Positions 1 through 6,809 of a stretch of 18,588 bases of DNA are shown here, one piece after another. The notes beneath the pieces are model-generated. The model was not told where the DNA came from and did no database searches. It saw only the letters and a list, made by a program, of their open reading frames with translations. Source of the DNA: JAAUQA01 sp036351435 (GTDB lineage Bacteria > Pseudomonadota > Gammaproteobacteria > Competibacterales > Competibacteraceae); NCBI GenBank assembly GCA_036351435.1, contig JAZBPA010000303.1:1-18588 (forward strand), given 5' to 3'. A program made the position numbers and the translations under genes. Each line of letters opens with the position of its first letter. Within the stretch, counting starts at the first letter, position 1.

Positions 1-367
1 GGATCGCCTGCAGGGTCACGAACTCCCGCCATGCCTGAAACCAGTTGGTGACCTGAGCCTTGGTTTGAGCTTGATCGAAGATCGCCGTCAGTACCTCACG
101 CATCACGTGAGCCGTGCGTAGGTTTGGGGCGAGGTCAAACACCTGCTCCAGACGCTGGCGCTCGGACTCGGTTAACACCGCCCAGGGTTTGCGGAACAAC
201 CACAGCGTCCCTTTGACTTGGGCCTCATAGTCGGTGGGGGACAGGGTCTGCTTCAGTCGTTTTACCTCCTGCTTGCGTACCACATCGGCACAGTCCCGGT
301 AGGCTTTGGCGACGTGGAACCGACGGATATCGGGCAAATTCAGTAACGTTTGTAGCAGATGGTCCAT
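1..367 (-). pseudogene. ISL3-family transposase, broken fragment
   Basis: Read on the minus strand from an ATG at 367, an open frame runs off the left edge and encodes about 122 residues. It shows RFHVAKAYRDCADVVRKQE, followed by a KRLKQ...LSPTDYEAQVKG segment, LWLFRKPW and later NWFQAWREF. These are typical of the DDE domain of ISL3-type transposases. An in-frame TAA lies two codons before the ATG, and intact ISL3 proteins have a long N-terminal zinc-finger/HTH part plus the first catalytic aspartate, none of which is seen here. I therefore read it as a remnant whose 5' part was lost. No terminal inverted repeat was recognised to the right. The C-terminal end lies outside the window, so the extent of the element is unknown. 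Family call is confident; pseudogene status is fairly confident. Confidence 0.8.
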
Positions 368-679
368 CGTCGTTTAGCCTGGGTTCGAGCATATCTAAGA
401 GGACGTTCACTATTCACCGTTCATCATAATTCTTCAGCGAACTTCATCATTCTTGTAAACATCATCATAGAGAAGTCATTAGGGTATCGCTTGAGCTCTG
501 ATATCCAAGCAGTCGCCTGCGGACATGAATAATGGCATTCCAACCGAAAGGTCTTCCCGCTCCAGTCTAGGATGCGTTTGACAAGCCTGGACCATACCAG
601 AATCTATTTATTCATTGCCTGGAAAACACGGGATGTTTGCAAAAACTGCGACCTTACCCACTTTTGAAGGAGATATGCT
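368..679. other. Intergenic region with candidate promoter for the hydrolase gene
   Basis: No convincing coding sequence was seen on either strand in this 312-base stretch. A perfect -35-like TTGACA lies at 578-583. Downstream A/T-rich candidates for a -10 are weak (AATCTA at 601-606 with a 17-base spacer, TCTATT at 603-608 with 19). TTCATCAT occurs twice (419-426 and 443-450 region). The stretch lies between the transposase relic and the hydrolase gene and may be an old insertion junction. The promoter is only a candidate. Confidence 0.35.
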
Positions 680-781
680 ATGGCTTCTACTCTCGGTTCC
701 ATGAATTTCTCTAAAGCCATCAACGAAATAGATCTGACAGAATTCCCTAGGGTTAATTTGGTTTTATTAAGGAGAAATCAG
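667..781 (+). promoter_or_regulatory. Two equivalent ribosome binding sites in one frame (AAGGAG at 667 and at 769)
   Basis: AAGGAG at 667-672 stands 7 bases before ATG 680, and AAGGAG at 769-774 stands 7 bases before ATG 782. Both ATGs are in the same open frame, with no stop between them. The second start gives a protein that begins directly with a typical signal peptide; the first adds 34 residues before it. I chose 782 for the mature gene model, but the upstream site is just as good by sequence. Confidence 0.6.
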
Positions 782-2755
782 ATGAAAAACCACACGTTCA
801 TCAAATTACTAATACTTGGTTTTTGCTTTTTTTTTATTGTATCCAATTCACAAGCTGCAGTAATAACAATCGATGGCTGGAAAGCGGAATATTGGCGCAA
901 TCATCCCATTGGCACAGTCAACTATAATTATGATCGCGCTGTCGTCGTCATCCATGGCTCAGATCGTAATGCGGACGATTACTACTATCGAATCAGAAAT
1001 GCCGTTGAGACCGAAGACATGTTTGAAAACACGCTGATCGTAGCACCTAGATTTCCGGAACCATCAGATCCAGTCGCTGACGATATGCTGTATTGGGACG
1101 GTGGGGACGGTGAGCAGCAAGGTTGGCGCGGGGGGCAGGATTCCGTGAATGGTCCTGGGGTGTCTTCGTTTTCGGTGATTGATGTGATTCTGCAAGAAAT
1201 CAACGATAATTTTCCCAACATCAAGGTGGTCACGGTCGTTGGGCATTCGGCTGGTGGTCAGGTAGTGCAACGCTACGCCGCAATTAATGTTAAGGAAGAC
1301 GACTTGCGTGATGACCTGAAAGTAAAGTATGTCGTCGCCAATCCAAGTACCTATATGTATCTCTGGGATGATCGCCCAGACCTACTGTACGCATTTGAAG
1401 ATGATCCAATGCAAAATTGTGACAGCATCGTTACCTACAACACGTACTATTACGGGCTGGCAGGGTTACCCTGGAGTCTTCCTTATGCATTCTGGTCTTA
1501 TGAAGATTTATATCCATTGGAAACCGTTGCCCTGATCAGGGATCAGTTAACTCTGCGTGAAGTCTATGTCATGCTGGGTACTGCAGACACTCAGACCGGT
1601 GGTGGACTTGTCAACTCGTGCGAAGCCAAAGCACAAGGCCCAAATCGATACGAGCGTGGCCTGAATTATTTTGACCATATTATCAACCACTACCCCGATA
1701 CCAATCATGAGCTAGTCGAAATTGCCAATGTGGGACACAACTCCAATGCCATGTTCAACTCACGCAAGGGACGCGAGTTATTGCTTTACGCCAACAGTGA
1801 CAATGACTGGGAAAATCTCGGCGGCGTTATAGAGGAACAGCCTGAATGTGTCTCCTGGGGGACGAATCGTATCGATTGTTTTGCCCGTGGCGGCAAAAAT
1901 AATTTGTACCATAGGTGGTGGGATGGCTCGGACTGGCATGGTTGGCAGAATCTCGGTGGTGAGACGAGAAGTCAACCCAGTTGTCTCTCCCGGATGTCGA
2001 ACACCATTGACTGCTTTGTCCGTGGGGCCGGTAATCGCATGCACCATATATCCTGGAATGGTTCGTATTGGGAAACATGGCAGGACTTGGGCGGCGTAAT
2101 CAAAGATCAACCTGAATGTGTCTCCTGGGGCCTCAATCGTATTGATTGCTTCGCGCGTGGCGGCAGTGATCGCATGTACCATAAGTACTGGGATGGTTCA
2201 AACTGGCATGGCTGGAATAATCTGGGCGGCGTGATCAAGGAGCAGCCCGACTGTGTTTCCTGGGGATATAACCGTATCGATTGCTTTGCACGCGGAGGCA
2301 ATAACCGCATGTACCATAAGTACTGGGATGGTTCGAGCTGGCATGGGTGGGATAATCTCGGAGGTGTCCTTAAAGACCGGCCAGAGTGTGTTTCCTGGGG
2401 ATTCAATCGCATCGATTGCTTTGTTCGTGGTGGTTACCATGCCATGTACCATAAATATTGGGATGGTTTTAGCTGGCACGGTTGGCAAAATTTAGGGGGG
2501 GCAATAAAAGGCCAGCCGGAATGTGTCTCCTGGGGACCGAATCGTATCGATTGTTTTGCCAGAGGCGGTGAAGATCGCATGTACCACAGGTGGTGGAATG
2601 GCAGCAGCTGGGGTGGCTGGGAAGACCTGGGAGGATTGGTCAAAGGCAAACCCGACTGTGTCTCCTGGGAACCTCATCGGCTGGACTGCTTTGCCCGCGG
2701 CAATGGTGACAGGATGTACCACACCTTTTGGAATGACATACAATGGAATCCCTAA
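782..2755 (+). CDS. Secreted alpha/beta hydrolase fused to a seven-bladed DUF346 (PLL-like) propeller
   Basis: This is a 657-residue protein from ATG 782 (691 from ATG 680). Residues 1-26 look like a signal peptide: charged start, hydrophobic core, SNSQAA before a likely cleavage site. Residues about 27-339 resemble an alpha/beta hydrolase: nucleophile elbow GHSAGG (Ser156), LGTADT (Asp269 as acid candidate) and NVGHN (His319). Residues about 341-657 are seven tandem blades of roughly 45 residues with the DUF346/PLL pattern LGG...P-C-V-S-W-G...R-I-D-C-F-A-R-G-G...MYH...WDG..W.GW. PLL-type propellers are sugar-binding lectins, so the protein is probably an exported esterase, lipase or depolymerase held on a glycan by the propeller. 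The substrate is unknown. Catalytic assignments are from motif and order only. The gene stands alone between mobile remnants and may be acquired. Confidence 0.8.
   Translation: MKNHTFIKLLILGFCFFFIVSNSQAAVITIDGWKAEYWRNHPIGTVNYNYDRAVVVIHGSDRNADDYYYRIRNAVETEDMFENTLIVAPRFPEPSDPVADDMLYWDGGDGEQQGWRGGQDSVNGPGVSSFSVIDVILQEINDNFPNIKVVTVVGHSAGGQVVQRYAAINVKEDDLRDDLKVKYVVANPSTYMYLWDDRPDLLYAFEDDPMQNCDSIVTYNTYYYGLAGLPWSLPYAFWSYEDLYPLETVALIRDQLTLREVYVMLGTADTQTGGGLVNSCEAKAQGPNRYERGLNYFDHIINHYPDTNHELVEIANVGHNSNAMFNSRKGRELLLYANSDNDWENLGGVIEEQPECVSWGTNRIDCFARGGKNNLYHRWWDGSDWHGWQNLGGETRSQPSCLSRMSNTIDCFVRGAGNRMHHISWNGSYWETWQDLGGVIKDQPECVSWGLNRIDCFARGGSDRMYHKYWDGSNWHGWNNLGGVIKEQPDCVSWGYNRIDCFARGGNNRMYHKYWDGSSWHGWDNLGGVLKDRPECVSWGFNRIDCFVRGGYHAMYHKYWDGFSWHGWQNLGGAIKGQPECVSWGPNRIDCFARGGEDRMYHRWWNGSSWGGWEDLGGLVKGKPDCVSWEPHRLDCFARGNGDRMYHTFWNDIQWNP
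1802..2752 (+). repeat. Seven in-frame tandem blade repeats within the hydrolase gene
   Basis: Seven consecutive units of about 135 bases encode the propeller blades. Blades 3, 4, 5 and 6 are very alike even in DNA (for example CATGTACCATAA before TACTGGGATGG, and TGTGTYTCCTGGGG). Blade 2 is the most diverged (Ser-Arg-Met for Ser-Trp-Gly), and the last is shortened at its end. The likeness suggests recent duplication or conversion among blades. Each unit carries the pattern C-x9-C. Confidence 0.85.
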
Positions 2756-2809
2756 AAAATCTATGATGAACTGGTGATCAAGGCCAGAGATAATAAGAGG
2801 ACAATAAAA

Positions 2810-2922
2810 ACAAAAGGGTCAAGACAACAGAAGACAAAAGACAAAAGGGTCAAGTGCCATATTAAGAGATATTTAAATGTGGTATTTGACCCCTTCATTG
2901 ACCCCTTCATTGACCCCTTCAC
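2810..2922. repeat. REP/RAYT-like hairpin with repeated AAAAGGGTCA and TGACCCCTTCAT arms
   Basis: ACAAAAGGGTCAAG occurs twice (2810-2823 and 2841-2854), and the 12-base unit TGACCCCTTCAT occurs three times in tandem (2887-2922, last copy one base off). Arms 2847-2863 and 2876-2892 form a 17-position stem over a short loop. Its three non-Watson-Crick positions are all G-U compatible if read as RNA. TGACCCC/GGGGTCA palindromes of this style accompany RAYT (IS200-like Y1) transposases in gammaproteobacteria; that link is from memory. No transposase gene is present here, so it would be a non-autonomous copy. It follows the hydrolase gene by about 55 bases and could also act as a weak terminator. 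Confidence 0.6.
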
Positions 2923-2956
2923 TCGAACATAACCCAATAACGGCAAGGAGACGGAA

Positions 2957-3079
2957 ATGGCGATTATGTACCCTGTATTATATCAATTGCACGCCTTCGT
3001 TGGACCAAGTCGGCCCAATCGCAAAGGTGATGTTGAGTTAATCCAGGCGATGGTTACTCCTCACATTCCGCACCCCTAA
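2957..3079 (+). CDS. Small 40-residue protein, possibly the remnant of a longer peptidoglycan-binding-like gene
   Basis: AAGGAG at 2945-2950 stands six bases before ATG 2957, so translation is plausible. The product begins MAIMYPVLYQLHAFVG and continues GPSRPNRKGDVELIQAMVT before ending in a short Pro/His-rich tail. The stretch NRKGDVELIQ resembles the beginning of peptidoglycan-binding-like helices (asparagine, then DVxLIQ), usually found in longer proteins. The stop lies inside a perfect 20-base palindrome, so the gene may have been cut short by an insertion or rearrangement. No family is firmly recognised. It could equally be a non-functional scrap. Confidence 0.4.
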   Translation: MAIMYPVLYQLHAFVGPSRPNRKGDVELIQAMVTPHIPHP

Positions 3080-3091
3080 TTAATTAGGGGT
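3072..3091. repeat. Perfect 20-base palindrome across the mini-gene stop
   Basis: The 20 bases from 3072 to 3091 equal their own reverse complement (ACCCCTAATT followed by AATTAGGGGT). The palindrome includes the TAA stop of the small gene. It has no loop, so it is better as a protein or cruciform site than as a terminator. Its role is unknown. Confidence 0.6.
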
Positions 3092-3249
3092 ATCTTGGGA
3101 GTGTGGCAGCTTCGACGACGGCGGGATTATCGTTGAACAGTTGAGCCGATTAGCTCAACCCGATAGGTTTGATACGGCTAGGCCCTGATGCAGCACGACA
3201 GGGCCAGCACTCTGGCATGTTCCTTCAAGCAGCGCTTGGTCTCAGAACC
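3080..3249. other. Spacer with two small hairpins
   Basis: GTTGAGC (3140-3146) pairs with GCTCAAC (3153-3159) over a 6-base loop, and GGCCCTG (3181-3187) pairs with CAGGGCC (3199-3205) over 11 bases. Neither has a U-run. On the minus strand a short open stretch ending near 3183 reads ETKRCLKEHARVLALS. It looks like the tail of a lost gene, but it has no start and I cannot assign it. Otherwise nothing is seen here. Confidence 0.4.
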
Positions 3250-3288
3250 ATGCTAACGTCTTGCAATACTATTGAAGATTGTTAGCAT
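3250..3288 (+). promoter_or_regulatory. higBA promoter with inverted-repeat operator
   Basis: ATGCTAAC (3250-3257) and GTTAGCAT (3281-3288) are perfect inverted repeats flanking a possible promoter: -35-like TTGCAA at 3261-3266 and -10-like TAGCAT at 3283-3288, 16 bases apart. HigA-type antitoxins bind dyads over their own promoter, so autoregulation is likely. The -10 would place the transcript start at or next to the toxin ATG (3295), and no Shine-Dalgarno precedes that ATG, so the mRNA may be leaderless. Confidence 0.5.
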
Positions 3289-3294
3289 AACAGC

Positions 3295-3576
3295 ATGGCT
3301 ATCCTATCCTTTGCCTGCGTTGACACAGAGAGTCTTTTCAATGGTAAGCGGTTCAAACGTTTCATTAACATTCAGACTGTTGCCATGCGTAAGCTCGCAA
3401 TGCTCAATCGAGCGGCCACGCTTCAGGATCTCAGGGTACCGCCAGGAAACAGATTAGAAGCGCTGGTAGGAAATCGCATAGGCCAGCATAGCATTCGGAT
3501 TAATGATCAATATCGAGCTTGTTTTGTATGGTCGGCTCAAGGTCCGACAAACATTGAGATCGTTGACTATCACTGA
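3295..3576 (+). CDS. higB: HigB-like toxin (RelE/ParE-superfamily mRNA interferase)
   Basis: This 93-residue protein has the length and pattern of the plasmid-maintenance killer family: FACVDTESLFNGKRFKRF at the start, RKLAMLNRAATLQDLRVPPG in the middle, then NRLEAL, GQHSIRINDQYR and a terminal EIVDYH. HigB toxins cut mRNA at the ribosome in the cytoplasm and are neutralised by HigA. The toxin gene precedes the antitoxin gene by 12 bases, the order typical of higBA. The conserved His, Arg and Tyr/Phe positions near QHSIRINDQYRACF are kept, so the toxin looks intact. There is no clear ribosome binding site before ATG 3295. The family call is confident; activity is not shown. Confidence 0.93.
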   Translation: MAILSFACVDTESLFNGKRFKRFINIQTVAMRKLAMLNRAATLQDLRVPPGNRLEALVGNRIGQHSIRINDQYRACFVWSAQGPTNIEIVDYH

Positions 3577-3588
3577 TAGGTCACCATT

Positions 3589-3903
3589 ATGCGCAAGGTT
3601 CCTTACCCCCATCCCGGTGAAATTCTCATGGAAGAGTTCCTTAAACCGATGGGCATTACGCAATATCGACTCGCCAAGGAGATCGGGGTTTCCCAACGGC
3701 GCATCGGAGAAATTGTTGCAGGCAACCGTAGTATCACAGCTGATACGGGACTCCGTCTCTCGCGATTTTTTGCGATGTCAGAAGGTTTCTGGATTGGCCT
3801 ACAAATGGACTATGACGCAGCTTTAGCCAAAGACACCCTTGCAAAGACTCTGGCAAAGATCAAACCTTGGCGGCATGAAAATCATAGTGAACTTGAGGTT
3901 TAA
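3589..3903 (+). CDS. higA: HigA-like antitoxin with Xre-type HTH
   Basis: This 104-residue protein opens with PHPGEILMEEFLKPMGIT, the signature of the HigA/VapI antitoxin family. It has a helix-turn-helix at about residues 24-49 (TQYRLAKEIGVSQRRIGEIV then GNRSI), followed by ADTGLRLSRFF and a GFWIGLQMDYD segment. It binds HigB and represses the shared promoter; the 3250-3288 dyad is the likely target. The C-terminal 20 residues are polar and poorly conserved. The gene follows higB closely and lacks its own obvious promoter. A strong Shine-Dalgarno is not evident (AGGT at 3580-3583 is the nearest), so coupling to higB translation is possible. Confidence 0.93.
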   Translation: MRKVPYPHPGEILMEEFLKPMGITQYRLAKEIGVSQRRIGEIVAGNRSITADTGLRLSRFFAMSEGFWIGLQMDYDAALAKDTLAKTLAKIKPWRHENHSELEV

Positions 3904-4124
3904 TCGAGTAATGGTGAATAAATAGCCCACCCACCGCGTCCGGCACACCATGTATGCCGGGTTGGCTTTCACGCGTTCACGGAACGCCCTGCAAGACCAC
4001 TCGCTCCCGCCACTCACGCCGATTTCCAAGCAATCTTGCATCTTCCGGTAATAATTAGCCGTATTAGCCACCAAACCACATAACGAGAAAGCTCAACCCG
4101 AAACCACCCGAGGAGTGCATCTGC
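3904..4124. other. Spacer with two palindromes between higA and the glucosidase operon
   Basis: CCGGCA (3940-3945) pairs with TGCCGG (3955-3960), and GCGTTC (3973-3978) pairs with GAACGC (3982-3987). Either could be a weak terminator for higBA; neither has a U-run. The minus strand from 4074 to about 3905 is open and reads SEWSCRAFRERVKANPAY in the middle. It has a protein-like composition but no family I recognise, and it runs on into higA, so I do not call a gene. AGGAG at 4111-4115 is the ribosome binding site of the next gene. Confidence 0.4.
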
Positions 4125-6764
4125 ATGACATCAGCAAACGCCGAACTACGCCGTTTGGAAGAACAGCGCTTGGCCAAAAAAAACTGGCGACGTTGGGGGC
4201 CTTATCTCAGCGAACGGCAATGGGGCACGGTTCGCGAGGATTACAGCGCCAACGGCAACGCCTGGGACGATTTTTCCCACGATCAGGCCCGCAGCCGCGC
4301 CTATCGCTGGGGCGAAGACGGTATCGCCGGCGTCAGCGACGATAAACAACTCCTGTGCCTATCCCTGGGTTTGTGGAATGAACGTGATCCGATTCTGAAG
4401 GAACGCCTGTTCGGCTTGACCAACGGCCAGGGCAACCACGGTGAGGATGTCAAAGAGCTTTATTATTATCTGGACGCCACCCCCACCCATTCCTATCTGA
4501 AGATGCTCTATAAGTACCCGCAAGGTGAATTCCCCTACACTTGGCTGGTCGAGGAGAACCAACGGCGCGGGCGCGGTCCATTGGAGTTCGAACTTCTGGA
4601 TACCGGGCTGTTCGACGACAACCGCTATTTCGATGTATTCGTGGAATACGCCAAGGCGGATGACGATGATGTGTTGATGCTGGTCACTGTGCACAATCGT
4701 GGGCCTGAAACCGCGCGGCTGCATCTGTTGCCGCAATTGTGGTTCCGCAATACTTGGTCGTGGGACCACGACGCCTACAAACCCGCATTGAGTGCAGCCG
4801 ACGATGGGGCAATCCGGGTTCAGCATCGGGATTTAGGAAACTTTCAGTTTTATGCGGATGGCGGGGCCGAACTGCTGTTTTGCGATAATGAAACCAATGC
4901 CCAGCGTCTGTATGGGGTCGAAGAGACTGGTTTTTTCAAGGATGCTTTCCACGACTTCGTGATTCATGGTGACCGCAACGCCGTCAATCCCAAACATACC
5001 GGCACCAAGGCAGCCGCCTATTATTCGTTCGATCTGCCTGCGGGCGGCCAACAGTCATTGCGTCTTCGGCTCACCCAAACCCAACCCAAACAGCCCTTTG
5101 CCGATTTCGACAGTGTTTTTGCAACGCGCCGCAAGGAAGCCGACGAATTCTATGCTCAATTACAAAGCAAGCTCACCGATCCGGATGAAAAACTCGTGCA
5201 GCGCCAAGCCTTGGCGGGGATGATCTGGACCAAACAGTTTTATTACTACGATGTGCCCCAATGGCTGAAGGGCGACCCCGCGCAACCCACCCCTCCACCG
5301 GAACGCGAGCATATCCGCAATTACGACTGGCAGCACTTGAACAATGCCGACATCGTGTCGATGCCGGATAAATGGGAATATCCCTGGTACGCAGCTTGGG
5401 ATCTGGCTTTTCATTGCCTGCCCATGGCTTTGGTGGATGCCGAATTCGCCAAGCATCAATTGCTGTTGATGGGCCGCGAATGGTACATGCACCCCAATGG
5501 TCAGCTCCCCGCTTATGAATGGAATTTCGGCGATGTGAACCCGCCCGTCCATGCCTGGGCAACCTGGCGGGTATTTCAGATCGACCGCAAGCAGCGTGGC
5601 GATCAGGGTGATCTGGGATTCCTGGAGCGGGTCTTCCACAAATTAATGCTTAACTTCACGTGGTGGGTGAACCGTAAGGACGCTCAAGGACTGAATATCT
5701 TTCAGGGTGGCTTTCTGGGGCTGGACAACATCGGCGTGTTTGATCGTAGTGCACCGTTACCGACCGGCGGTTTCATCAACCAAGCCGATGGCACGAGTTG
5801 GATGGCCATGTATAGCTTGAACCTGATGCGTATCGCACTGGAATTAGCCCTGCATAATCCGGTCTACGAGGACATCGCCACCAAGTTTTTCGAGCATTTT
5901 CTGCACATCGCCGAGGCCATGAACAATATCGGTGACGAAGGCATCGGCCTGTGGAACGAAGAAGACCAGTTTTACTACGACGAACTCAATCTGCCCGATG
6001 GCCGACTCATTCCGCTCAAAGTGCGCTCCATGGTGGGGTTGATTCCGTTGTTCGCCGTCGAAGTGCTGGAACAGGATTTGCTGGATCGGCTGCCGGATTT
6101 TCGTCGCCGGTTGGAATGGTTTTTAAACTATCGGCCCGATCTAGCCCAATTAGTTTCGCGGTGGCACGAACCTGGTTTGGGTGATCGGCGGCTGCTGTCG
6201 CTATTACGCGGAAGTCGTATGAAGCGGCTGTTGAGCCGAGCGTTGGACGAAGCGGAATTTCTCTCCCCCTACGGACTCCGCTCGCTATCTCGTGCGCATC
6301 ACGAGCAGCCTTATGTGTTCGACTGCTTCGGCAGTCCGGTGACTGTGGCCTATCTACCGGCAGAATCCGATTCCGGTTTATTCGGCGGCAACTCGAATTG
6401 GCGGGGACCGATTTGGTTTCCGGTGAACTACCTGTTGATCGAGTCCTTGCAGAAATTTCATCACTATTACGGTGACGAGTTCAAAATCGAATGCCCGACC
6501 GGTTCGGGCCGCTATGTCACGATCAACGATGTAGCCGACGACTTATCCCATCGCTTGAGTGGGCTCTTTCTGAAGGACCAAAACGGTCGCCGTGCGGTGT
6601 TCGGAGATCACGAAAAACTGCAATCCGACCCGCACTTTCGGGATCACATTTTGTTTCACGAGTATTTTCACGGCGACAACGGTCGGGGTGTCGGGGCCTC
6701 CCATCAGACCGGCTGGACCGGCGTGGTCGCCAAGTTGATTCACCCTCGCCGCAAGCCTGATTAG
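4125..6764 (+). CDS. GH63-family glucosidase (long bacterial type)
   Basis: This is an 879-residue cytoplasmic protein with no signal peptide, and the first gene of the central operon. The N-terminal half has the conserved stretches ERQWGTVREDYSANGNAWD, RAYRWGEDGIAGVSDD and LKERLFGLTNGQGNHGED, known from the long bacterial/fungal GH63 group. The C-terminal (alpha/alpha)6 half has EWNFGDVNPPVHAWA, with Asp470 as the likely general acid, then NSNWRGPIWFPVNYLL and HEYFHGDNGRGVGASHQTGW, with Glu846 as the likely general base. GH63 enzymes are inverting alpha-glycosidases; relatives act on glucosyl/mannosyl oligosaccharides or on glucosyl- and mannosylglycerate. With a glucose dehydrogenase next door, release of glucose is the simplest reading. 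Start: AGGAG nine bases before ATG 4125. Family is confident; substrate is not. Confidence 0.88.
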   Translation: MTSANAELRRLEEQRLAKKNWRRWGPYLSERQWGTVREDYSANGNAWDDFSHDQARSRAYRWGEDGIAGVSDDKQLLCLSLGLWNERDPILKERLFGLTNGQGNHGEDVKELYYYLDATPTHSYLKMLYKYPQGEFPYTWLVEENQRRGRGPLEFELLDTGLFDDNRYFDVFVEYAKADDDDVLMLVTVHNRGPETARLHLLPQLWFRNTWSWDHDAYKPALSAADDGAIRVQHRDLGNFQFYADGGAELLFCDNETNAQRLYGVEETGFFKDAFHDFVIHGDRNAVNPKHTGTKAAAYYSFDLPAGGQQSLRLRLTQTQPKQPFADFDSVFATRRKEADEFYAQLQSKLTDPDEKLVQRQALAGMIWTKQFYYYDVPQWLKGDPAQPTPPPEREHIRNYDWQHLNNADIVSMPDKWEYPWYAAWDLAFHCLPMALVDAEFAKHQLLLMGREWYMHPNGQLPAYEWNFGDVNPPVHAWATWRVFQIDRKQRGDQGDLGFLERVFHKLMLNFTWWVNRKDAQGLNIFQGGFLGLDNIGVFDRSAPLPTGGFINQADGTSWMAMYSLNLMRIALELALHNPVYEDIATKFFEHFLHIAEAMNNIGDEGIGLWNEEDQFYYDELNLPDGRLIPLKVRSMVGLIPLFAVEVLEQDLLDRLPDFRRRLEWFLNYRPDLAQLVSRWHEPGLGDRRLLSLLRGSRMKRLLSRALDEAEFLSPYGLRSLSRAHHEQPYVFDCFGSPVTVAYLPAESDSGLFGGNSNWRGPIWFPVNYLLIESLQKFHHYYGDEFKIECPTGSGRYVTINDVADDLSHRLSGLFLKDQNGRRAVFGDHEKLQSDPHFRDHILFHEYFHGDNGRGVGASHQTGWTGVVAKLIHPRRKPD

Positions 6765-6809
6765 GCACTTGCGTTATCGTTTGTTGATTACTCCAGAGGA
6801 AACGCCTTG

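Noticed and set aside
225..410. 61-codon open frame on the minus strand
   Set aside because: It is out of frame with the transposase-like reading of the same DNA, which has clear family signatures; this frame has no recognisable domain.
738..770. AGATCT, GAATTC and CCTAGG within 20 bases plus a pET-like ribosome binding site, suggesting cloning vector DNA
   Set aside because: No other vector sequence is present, the reading frame continues naturally and restriction-type hexamers are common by chance.
985..2743. Many long open frames on both strands inside the propeller gene
   Set aside because: They are mirror frames of the repeated blades; their repetitive peptides follow from blade periodicity and none has a ribosome binding site.
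2810..2922. CRISPR-like array
   Set aside because: The repeated units are only 12-14 bases and are tandem or inverted without unique spacers; no cas gene is near.
2761..2946. Minus-strand frame beginning with repeated MKGS
   Set aside because: It is the translation of the tandem TGACCCCTTCAT repeat; there is no plausible function.
3160..3256. Short minus-strand stretch reading ETKRCLKEHARVLALS
   Set aside because: Looks like the end of a decayed gene, but an in-frame stop lies just upstream, there is no start codon and I cannot assign a family.
4359..5639. Long minus-strand open frames (up to 159 codons) across the GH63 gene
   Set aside because: They oppose a strongly conserved GH63 protein and show no family motifs or start signals.
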